A stretch of 64,000 nucleotides of DNA from Oreohelix idahoensis. Lineage: Eukaryota; Mollusca; Gastropoda; Stylommatophora; Oreohelicidae. Numbering within the stretch: the first letter of the stretch is position 1; every line of letters begins with the position of its first letter. The translations under genes were made by a program, and so were the position numbers. The notes under the pieces were generated by a model that did not search any database, had not been told where the DNA came from, and was given only the letters and a program-made list of their open reading frames with translations. Shown piece by piece: positions 55,216-64,000 of the stretch. The stretch lies in the NCBI GenBank assembly GCA_024509875.1, contig JAMPIV010022931.1, positions 682,001 through 746,000 on the forward strand, written 5' to 3'.

Positions 55216-57160
55216 ATTTGATTTAATCCTTTTGAGTATACTGCACCCGTATGTGTCAGTAACCTAAAATAAACTTAAAACAGAACTACTAAATTACGAT
55301 TTTCACTGAATTAAATCAGTTGGGGGCTTGAACGAGCTAAATCTTACGATATATCTTCACAAAAGGTGTCGGGCAGATGTAGCGGGAGGTTTTATTAAGT
55401 TATGTTATTATGTAAGTAAAGTGATGGCAGATGGATATCTAGGTGTATCATATGATACCAGGATAGTATGCCAGTAAAGAGTTCTGGTCTTACAAGTAAT
55501 ACCCCAGTCTTAGAAGTAAGCACTGGTGTATGAATATCATAGAAATAGTCAGACTGTGAAAATTCTGGCCCACATGGTAAGAAGTAGTACCAGGATTTAA
55601 GGTGTCTCCTCCCTGTGACTATCTTATGATTAATTAATTTCTAGGGGATAAATAAAATGAATATTTACTTTACACACAAGTGTAAAAAGTGAATAAGTCC
55701 TCAGGTACAATTATAATCTTTTAATATTTACATTAATCTTCTTTTTCTGCTATTTGGAAATGAGCATTAAAATATACACCAAATATTCACACAATTAATG
55801 TTATTTCTTAACTAATGTGTTGGTAGGATTGTCTGTCCTTGTGGAAAATTTATTTACTTGAAACAGTCATTCAGCAATGTTAATAAGTAGTATTGTCTTT
55901 TAGACTTCAGGATCTTGAACAATATCCTCTTGTATAATAAAGTTAATGAATACTGGAATCACTATTACTATATCACTGTTCTCTTAGTCCTGTGACTTTA
56001 CACATTACTGTCATCAGTTGACTGAATTCTACAATAATTTGAATACTTTTGTAGAAGTTTGTTTCATTTCACAAATATTGGCTGTTGGTTCATATATGGA
56101 TTGTCAGTGTCTTAAATGACACTTATCTGTGAATCTTGATACTGCTGACACTGAGCTGTCACTTGTATTATCAGCATTGGCAGACCCAGCTATAGGGGTA
56201 CCAATGACCAGCTGTAGTTCACTCTTTGGGGTCCTGCACTTTTGTGGGATTGCCTCTGATGAACAACACAGGCTTCTGATACTTGACAGCCTGGTTTGAG
56301 TTATTACATGGAACCTGAAACATCATATCAGCCTTGGCTAGTATCTGGCTAGACTTGTAACTGACTAGCACAGATGTCAGACCAGTCAGTCATCAGATGT
56401 CGTAGTTATACAATCATAGTAAGTAATGACATCATTTCAGTGATACAGTAGAAGCATTAACGTTTCAATTAATTGTAACTGACTAGCACAGATGTCAGCC
56501 TAGTCAGTCATCAGATGTCAAAGTTATAGTCATAGTAAGTAAGAACATTTCAATGATACAGGATTAGTATTTACATTATAAGTATTAACCATCATCTGGT
56601 TTGTTCCTCTCCTGTACATCCTTTAATTTTTTATAGGTTGATCCTTCCAAATATTAAACACAGATCTTCTAATATTCCTGAATATGGTTGATCCTTCACA
56701 TCAGGTACAAATTTAAATACTGATGCCATTCTCAGCATCTCCACAAAATTAATACACATCATATCCTATCCTGCAATAAAGAAATTATATACATGATAGT
56801 TATCATAATTTCAGGTTACCTTCAGTCTTCAGAAACCAGACACTGGACTTGAAATTTTTGGAGATCCGCTCACAATTCAAATGGTAAAGATGTAGTGGCA
56901 AACTCTGCATCCAGTCTGCCTCAAACGTTCTTTCAGTGTCTCCTTTCAATTTAGCGCTCCGCTTTTTATTGGCTCTGGCAAACGACAGAGGGGTACTGAC
57001 GTCATAGTCTAAAACTCGACCTGAAATTTACTTCCCGAAGCAGAGATTCCATAAGATCTGTGTGTTGCTTGAAACTTTCCCTTTCTCATCCTCAGCTTGT
57101 ATACTATCAATCCTGTTCTACCATATCTTGTTTTATACCGCCGATATATCTCTATCTTCC
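55211..57160. other. Intergenic DNA with a two-copy direct repeat
   Basis: No gene is recognised. An imperfect direct repeat lies at 56358-56455 and 56475-56565 (TAACTGACTAGCACAGATGT, CAGTCAGTCATCAGATGTC, CATAGTAAGTAA), spaced about 117 bp apart. Confidence 0.5.
56358..56565. repeat. Two-copy 117-bp direct repeat
   Basis: Two adjacent copies share GTAACTGACTAGCACAGATG, AGTCAGTCATCAGATGTC and ATCATAGTAAGTAA in order, with small indels. It is a local tandem duplication. Confidence 0.75.
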
Positions 57161-58917
57161 CATACCTGTCAACATGTACGAATTTTTCGTACAATGTACG
57201 GATTTTTGATAATTTTAGCAGTGTACGGCCGTACAGACTCGTTGTACGGATTTTTCTCCCCCCCCCCCCCAAAAAAAAAAAAAAAAAAATTTTCTTTTTT
57301 TTTTAAAATTCTAAAAATATTTTCCAACCCAAGTTTTTTTTAAATTTTAAATCAGAAAATATTTTCTAGCCCAGGTTTTTTAAAAACAAATTTATTTTAT
57401 TTTTCATTCCGGGAATCTCGGCGTCCGTTTTTAAACTGAGGTCTCTCCCAGCAACCAACCAAATCCTTTTATACCCAACAATTCGGTAAAAACGTTGAAT
57501 TCGGCCTCAAACGCTTTAAGTTTTCAGCGTGACGACGTATTTTTAAAGTTACCTGTTATCAACGACCACGCTTGATTGCCACCACACTTCGACGCCATTT
57601 TGTTTAGAAAAGCTAAGTACTTATAACTTGGTTAAATGTTGCTGTTGTTTTGCTCTGTTGCAATTTAATCGCTGTCTTAATCTTTCCAGTTATATCTTGC
57701 CCTTCAATATATTTCCGATAAATTGTCATAATATTCTGTGTAGGCCCTACATAACTAGAAAAAAAAAAGTTTGTTTGCGTTGAGTAGGCCTACTTTATTC
57801 CAGCGCTCGTGATTCGCTGCTTTATTTTTTAATAGAGTGGCAATCTGTTATCACTGGTCTAGGCTACCAACTCTTAAATAATAATTTTGTAAATGTTTGG
57901 TGGTACGTTTTTTCTTCCTAGATTTGATATTCTGTTCATAATTTTTTTTCTCTGTTAGCCGTTTGCTTTGTTCGTTGTATTTTTTAATAATTCTCTTCGT
58001 CTACAACGATTATTAGTTTAAATATTTCATCCACTGAATGATGGCTGGGCCTAATTCAAAGAAACAAAAGCTTGCAGGTCATGGTAAGAGCATTTATCGA
58101 ATAAATGGAGCTTGACAGTGGAGTAAAGAGTTCATTTTTTGAGGATGTCAGAAATGTTTTCACATCAGTGGTAAAAAAAATTACTGATAAATTTCCCTTT
58201 GACAACCATGGTTCTAAAGGAATTAAAAGTGCTAGATCCAAGCACTAAAGATAATCTCAGGTATCCAAACATCTGCAGATTGGCAGATACTTTTGCCCGA
58301 TGACTACTGCATGTTGTCTGAAGTGTGCGTGCCTCTACTGACAGATAGTGGTCAGAAAAAGAGACTCTGTAGCTATTGGCTGGAAGTTGTTGACCAGAAA
58401 ACTAGAACTGGTGCCATCCGCTTCACTAATTTGAAAGTCATCATTCAGCGACTGCTGATACTCCCTAACAGCAATGCTGACTGCGAAAGATCATTTTCCA
58501 ATGATGAATAAAATCCACACAGACTGCAGGAGGTCCATAAATGCAGACACACTCACTTCTATTTTACAGTGTAAGATTAACATTGATACATGCTGTGCAG
58601 ACTTTAAGCCCACAAATGCAATTCTGCAAAGTGCTAAAAGTGCATGTGTTGATTATAATACAAAACACTGTACATCGAAAGAATAGTGTACCTCATGATC
58701 ACTAAGTTTTTTATATGTAAAGAACAGCATGAAACTATTAGCATGTTTTATATCACAATAATTCAAATGCTAATAGATTTGTATATGTCATTTCTCATTT
58801 TAAAACTGTATTGCGTATAATTTATTAATATATTTTTTGCGTAAGGATTTTTGGGTGTTTGTAAGGATTTTTTTGGTCCGGCGTACAGATTTTTGTCTCA
58901 GGAGGTTGACAGGTATG
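57161..58917 (+). mobile_element. hAT-like DNA transposon, internally deleted
   Basis: Bounded by perfect 13-bp terminal inverted repeats CATACCTGTCAAC (57161-57173) and GTTGACAGGTATG (58905-58917). TCTTCC lies immediately outside both ends, a 6-bp match rather than the usual 8 bp of hAT. Subterminal TGTACGGATTTTT-like motifs recur at both ends, in direct orientation. Only the first 15 or so codons and the C-terminal part of the transposase remain. The element is therefore non-autonomous. A C run plus A run lies at 57258-57289. Confidence 0.82.
58041..58685 (+). pseudogene. hAT transposase remnant (N-terminal tip plus C-terminal dimerisation domain)
   Basis: MAGPNSKKQKLAGHG begins at ATG 58041 and is soon stopped. 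After a deletion, pieces KITDKFPF and VLKELKVLDPSTKDNLRYP appear in shifted frames. Then 58293-58511 carries LADTFLPDDY-like and LLILPNSNADCERSFS, the conserved hAT C-terminal dimerisation motif. A one-base shift near 58500 sends the tail (MMNKIHTDCR, then ADTLTSILQCKIN) into the next frame, ending at 58685. The catalytic core is absent, so no activity is expected. Neighbouring ends at 57161 and 58917 delimit the element. Confidence 0.82.
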
Positions 58918-61900
58918 TCTTCCTATCCATGTCTTTTTACAAACTGTTACTTCTTGAATTTTCTATTTACAACAGATGTGGGTTTACATGTTTACGACTC
59001 AACGACCCCAGTAATCAGCATTTATCTAGGTAAATCATAAACTCCTACCGTTGTTCCTTATATAAATTTATTCACAAACCTCTCTTGGAATGAAAGGTGA
59101 AATTCTTTTCACAATAATTCCATTCTCCTAACTTACATTCATTCCAGTCGAGGGCCTGACATCGACAAACAAAGTATTTACATTCTCCATTTTGTATTCT
59201 AATGTTTATCATAGGCTCGGCTGGCCCGGTGCTGCGCGAGAAATGATTGGTCAGTAAAACTGCGCAAAGCGGCTTTGCAATGTGTTGGAACCAACTTTTG
59301 CGACAGCAGATAATAAAATAACTGTGTGTCACAGAGAGTTTATTGATCATAAATTGCCTATATCCTCTTCTTTTTCTTTCACCCGTATCCTCTATTTTAT
59401 TATCACTCTTTACCTTTTTCCTGTATTTTTCGCATCCATTCGTTTGCGAAAAATATTTTCTTCCCCATTCTCAACTTTACCGTTTTCTTTCTCATACTGG
59501 TAAACGCATTTATGACATAACGTGTCAGAGAGAGAGAGCGTTAAAATGCATTCTATTGCATTAGGTGTCAGTGGACGAAACTGTGAATATATTCGTCTGG
59601 CCAGACATAGGAGCAGACATATGTCTACAGCATTCCCTGCACCAGACGAAATACACTGTGAATATTCGCTTTCGCCAGACCTATAGGCGACAAAGTTGTC
59701 TGCATTTTCACCTGCCATAACGAGTTGCATCGGCTGAGCGCTCAGTGAGGCGCGATAGCCGACATCTCCTCGGCGCAGTTTGAGACATTTGTCTGGAAAT
59801 CCCAGCTGACAAGGCACTCACGGTTGGTTGGTCAGCGTGAGGTGTGAAAACGCAGTAGTGTCAGTTCATGGTAGTCTTCTAGTTGATGTAAGGTGTTTTA
59901 AACGGAAAGGGGAGATTATTTCGTTTGGCGAAATAAAGTTGGGACCCCTTTGTCTGGTAATAGATATAACCAGAATGTTAAACTTTATTTTCATTCTGAC
60001 TCCTAAAATGTTGCAGTAGACAGATCGCTGTGCTAGATCAAGTATCTGTGTTTTGGCGAAGTCTGAGTTTCTTTGCCATTTTGCCGAGTTCTAGACTACC
60101 ATTAGATTGCGGTATTCTAGTTCATGGTTTAGTCTGTAGTTCTGTGTGTGGAGGTATATATTATAATAATTATCTAATATTTTGTGAAGTGTTTAAAGTG
60201 ATAATCACTTATTTCATATTTCACTAGTTAGATTTGGTGCAGAGTGCTTAATTATATAGTCTGTATTATTTTCTAGTGACGTGTTTCAGTGGAAAGCAGA
60301 ATAAATTATAATTTCTAGCTTAAACAACAATGTAGCTATAACGAATTTAATTTTACTGCTAAATAATCAGACGGGAACAATTTTTCTAAACTAACTTATA
60401 AATGCTACATGCCTCATAAGTGTTGACGGAATACGTACGTATTCCTAATTCATGAGGATTGATGATTTTTAAATATATAACTTATTGCCCGGGAAGTTTT
60501 GAATGATAAGTCAAGCTGTACGCTTGCATTTTAAAAAACGTAAGTTATATTGCGTACATAATACGTAACATATTTCATATGTGTTTTTTTCTTTATTCAG
60601 TGAATACTGGGGTCACGCAATCTCTGCCAGCGTTAGTACAGAGTAAATACCTGTGAAGAACTAACCCATTGTCCTTAGAGTGACTTGGTGCAAAATCTTT
60701 ACGAGTACTTTAAAGGATAAATCAAGAAACAGGCCTATCGCGCCATATTAAATTCTTCCTGAGAAAAACTCTAGTACATTTTTAGCCTGTGTGGCAAGTA
60801 ACTTATTAACGTCAGTAACATTATTTTCCGACATTGTTGACAAGTGTGTGGTGGACCAAGATTATTTGTTGAGACAAGTTGTCCACCGGTCATCTCCCTA
60901 ATTAAGGGAAACCTCGTGTTCTGACATTGTGTGCTCGTTTAAGCCTAACTCTTACCTCGTGAGTCAAGTGACACTAACTTTAGTCTGAAATAACTATCGC
61001 ATGAAGCAGACGCTCCCCAGATCCATTTGGATGAAACCAACAAACAAATCTGCAGAGCTGGGATCTGTTTTATTTAACGACAGTAACAGATAAAAAGTGT
61101 GTGAGTGTCCCAAAGTTTGCGCCAGACGGCGAACCACATCACGATTGTAAGTATATCAGGGCCCTGATGAAAGAACCGAGTGAAAGTAGACTGAAGGATG
61201 TTCTTTGTTTGAGTCACCCACGTTGTAACTTTCTTTATGCAAGTTATTGCTAACTATATTTACCCCTAGAATAAAGCAGAGTATAAAGTCTGTCCATACC
61301 TTAGAAAAGGGGAAACCATAGACTCAATCATATGTATCTGTAACTCTTGGGGGTTATCACTTTCTTCTAACGGGACTGTGAGCTATATATCCAGGGGAGG
61401 ACCATACAAACGGGTCTATCACTATTGTAGCATTCCTGGATTTTTATGACTATGTGTAAGCTGTTGATGTATTTTATATGTTGTGATGTAAGTTTACTAT
61501 GATAATTAAACTATACCTACAGTTTATTTCGGTGTGGTGGTCAGTTCATTCCCATAATATCTATTTAATCATTTATAGTTGTTCCCACGTCTGTGTGTCT
61601 AACTGTCGTCACTTGTATGTGCGGGCACGTGAGTGGATAGATATATATTAATATACATATGGTTTTATAGACTGTCTGACTCCTTTGGATCTGTTGTAGA
61701 AGATAGGCAGAAAGAGAGAGAGAGATTCTCGATTTCCGGGACAGCCTCTATAAATTTCTACCATCTCACTCGTGGAACTCTATTTCTATTATCACATCTC
61801 ACTGTGGCTATCACTCATTCTAACTTATTCAGAAGGGACCAACCCAAGTCTTAATTTCCCTATCAAAAATCTACGACACTGTGCTAAGACACATTCAGCA

Positions 61901-61929
61901 CTGTTAGTAGTATACAATGCGCAAAACAG
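58918..61929. other. Intergenic DNA, no gene recognised
   Basis: About 3 kb with no recognisable gene, repeat array or transposon. A CG-richer patch lies near 59215-59280 and another near 59700-59770. Frames are short and lack motifs. Confidence 0.45.
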
Positions 61930-62110
61930 ATATTATTGTGGTGGCGCTTTGTGGTGGCGCGTGACTTTTATATAAGGAAAATGTGGTGGCGCACTGTGGT
62001 GGCATGTGAATTTTATATAAGGAAAAGGTGGTGGCACATTGTGGTAGCGCGTGACTTTTATATAAGGGAAATGGGGTGACGCTTTGTGGTGGTGCGTGAT
62101 AGAGATATAT
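61930..62110. repeat. 45-bp minisatellite, about four copies
   Basis: The unit is approximately GTGGTGGCGCGTGACTTTTA, then TATAAGGAAAATGTGGTGGC and five more bases. TATAAGG occurs at 61971, 62016 and 62061, exactly 45 bp apart. The last copy is degraded. Confidence 0.88.
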
Positions 62111-62395
62111 TTTGATAATATATTTAGACAACAAGAAGACTTTTAGATAACAAGAAGACGATATATTTAGACATATATTTAGATAACAAGAAGACGATGT
62201 TACAACAAGAAGACGATGTTACAACAAGAAGACGATATTACAACAAGTAGACGCTATATTTAGACTTGAGACAACAAGAAGACTTTTAGATAACAGGAAG
62301 AGGATATATTTAGATAACAGGAAGATGATATATTTTGACAATATATTTAGACATACAAAAAAGTAGACATAGAGGACAACAGTTAGACGATATTT
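62111..62395. repeat. Irregular short tandem array (ACAAGAAGACGAT-type)
   Basis: Repeated ACAACAAGAAGACGATGTTA and TTTAGATAACAAGAAGAC motifs with a period of about 20 bp and many variants, merging into A/T-rich repeats before the Tc1 element. Confidence 0.8.
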
Positions 62396-62402
62396 ATATA
62401 TA

Positions 62403-63932
62403 CTGTTCAAAAAAAGAAACGCATAGCTACTGAAGGCACACTTATAGCCATAATTTTGACATTCAATAACTTTTTAAATTTAATGAGTTAATTGTTCAAA
62501 TTGCACACAAGAATACCTTAGGGTTCAACCAATCATTTGACAGTTGTTTTGCATCTGGGTCCCGAGAGGTTTTTGGCGTACGGGCTTTCCCGTTAGTATG
62601 GTGTGTGGCATCCTCTTGCATCGATCAGCGACTGGCATCTCCTGGGCATGGATGCGATCAGACATCTGATGTGGGCCTGTGGGATGGCTGCCCATTCTTC
62701 CTGGAGTGCCTGGAACAGATGACGACGATTGGCTGAAGCAACGTCTCCACGACAAACATGTCTATGCAGCTCATCACACAGGTGCTCAATCGGACTCATG
62801 TCTGGAGACAGGGATGGCCCGGGAAGGGTGAGAATGTTGATGGCAGTCAGGAACTGCGTGGTCAACCGTGCACAATGGGGTCTGGCGTTGTCTTGTTGAA
62901 ACACAGACCTTTGGGCAGCCAAAAGTGGAAGGACATGGGGTCGAAGAAATTCATTGACGTATCGTTGCGCATTCAAACCTCCTTCAATATGCACTAATTG
63001 ACACCTTCCGTTGTAACTGATCATTCCCGACACCATTGCACCTTCACCACCATGCGGCGGAGCTTCATTAACGCAATTTTGGGCAAAACGTTCATTTCGC
63101 CAACTGTAGCCCCTACGCCGTCTATCATGACGCTGCAACAAAAAGAAAGATTCGTCACTAAACCAGACACGTCTCAATTGATTGTCAGCTGCCCAGGGAC
63201 GATGCTGGTTGGCCCAAAGAAGTCGATTTTGGCGAAGGCGGCGCGTAAGGACAGGTCCTCGGTGAGGTCGTTGTGCCCAAAGTCCAGCGTCATGCAGTCC
63301 ATTCAGGACAGTTTGATCAGACACATGACGTCCTGCAGGCAATTACTGGGCAGTTGAGGAAGCTGTTGTAAACCTGTCTCTGAGGTGACGAAGCCGAAAA
63401 AAGCGATCCTCCGCTGCTATTGTCACTCTGGGTCGTCCACTGCGATGCCGGTCTTCAACTGAGCTAGTTTCTTGGAACCGGTGCCAAAGTCGACTGATGG
63501 TACTCTGATGCACGTTTAGATGCCTGGCAACCTGACATTGACTTTCGCCTGCATGCAGTCGGCCAATAGCAATGTTCCTTAAATTTATCGATAGAGACGC
63601 CATAAACGTCTGCTTGAAAATGAACTGAATGATTTTTGTATAGCGTTATCCTTTTATGGGGTTTCAGTTGCGTAGTCAGTGAATAGTGTTCACCCCAAAT
63701 TTTGTTGCTTTCACGTGCGCGCAACATGAGCTGTGGTCAAAAATTGCGTCATAAACACTATTGACCACTGCGTTGTAACGATTACAAAAACGAACGCAAC
63801 TCAGGTCAACACGTGCATTTGACACTGTAAAGAACATTTGAGGCTGGTTTTTATATACCCTAGCACCAAATTTTACTTACAAACTCATAAAAACGCGCCC
63901 TCGGATAGCTATGCGTTTCTTCTTTTGAACAG
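62403..63932 (-). mobile_element. Tc1/mariner DNA transposon, nearly intact
   Basis: Terminal inverted repeats start CTGTTCAAAA and continue to GAAACGCATAGCTA at both ends, over 28 bp with one mismatch visible (AAAAAAAG against AAAAGAAG). TA lies on each side (62401-62402 and 63933-63934), the expected Tc1 target duplication. The 1,530-bp length is typical of complete Tc1 elements. The transposase lies on the minus strand in the middle. High repeat identity suggests recent insertion. Confidence 0.92.
62593..63603 (-). CDS. Tc1-type transposase with one premature stop
   Basis: 336 codons from ATG 63603 to a stop at 62593, interrupted once by TAA at 63345-63343 (after TTASSTAQ). The frame is unchanged on both sides. 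The N-terminal paired-type helix-turn-helix region includes CQVARHLNVHQSTISRLWHR and the basic GRPR motif (RHRSGRPRVT). The catalytic core shows WFSDESFF, VFQQDNARPH and DMSPIEHLCDEL. Thirty-four residues separate the second Asp from the Glu, giving DD34E, the Tc1 signature. It cuts and pastes the element at TA sites. With one nonsense codon the element is probably inactive unless supplied in trans. Confidence 0.92.
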
Positions 63933-63934
63933 TA

Positions 63935-64000
63935 TACATACATATTTTAAAACAGTTATATATAGGTAACAAAAATGAATTTTAGTTAATATATTTTATT
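63935..64000. other. AT-rich flank to the window edge
   Basis: Sixty-six bases of AT-rich sequence after the Tc1 element, with nothing recognisable. Confidence 0.5.

Overview
The window is eukaryotic, AT-rich and almost entirely made of transposable elements. The best taxonomic clue is a broken intronless rhodopsin-class GPCR at 50028-51100. Its TM3 and TM7 wording (TAEMCVCIAFPLHVKQ, NSSVNIFLYF) is, from memory, that of the large lineage-specific receptor expansions of gastropods, so a gastropod mollusc, perhaps a heterobranch sea slug, is the likely source. This is inference. No intact host gene was recognised.

Left part (877-13780): an LTR of about 2.95 kb without internal region (877-1442 plus 11388-13775, target duplication CTGAT) was invaded by a complete 9.9-kb Ty3/gypsy element on the minus strand (1443-11387, duplication AGTCC). 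The same LTR was also invaded by a tRNA-Met-derived SINE (13410-13653, 11-bp duplication). A second LTR of that family at 41624-44594 is empty at both places and serves as an internal reference.

Middle part (15576-38321): a non-coding block of about 4.5 kb is present twice in direct orientation (A1 15576-20151; A2 21800-24279 plus 34868-38321). Each copy carries its own insertions. A1 has a 5'-truncated non-LTR retrotransposon (16263-17312). A2 has another non-LTR fragment (22225-22830), a complete 10.6-kb Ty3/gypsy element on the plus strand (24280-34867), four poly(A)-tailed units (35903-36988) and a 0.3-kb insert (37745-38036). A1 still shows the unoccupied target of the big element. A candidate solo LTR (20170-21426) lies between the copies.

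Both large Ty3/gypsy elements encode Gag, protease, integrase, reverse transcriptase and RNase H in that order. Integrase lies upstream of reverse transcriptase, the arrangement of Gmr1-like elements rather than of ordinary Ty3/gypsy. Their coding regions are nearly identical, but their LTRs and leaders are strongly diverged. In both copies Gag and integrase are broken while RT-RNase H is open.

Right part (38322-64000): a 74-nt near-perfect palindrome, a 35-bp minisatellite with a 140-bp higher-order period, a 21-bp minisatellite, the second LTR, a non-LTR relic (45960-46840), short tandem arrays, the GPCR pseudogene, another non-LTR relic (51753-52007), a collapsed Mutator-like gene (53209-53810), a tRNA-derived SINE (54832-55210), an internally deleted hAT element with terminal inverted repeats (57161-58917), further minisatellites and a nearly intact Tc1 transposon (62403-63932). 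The genes do not form a host pathway; what the window records is layered transposition, with several unoccupied sites that allow the insertions to be ordered.
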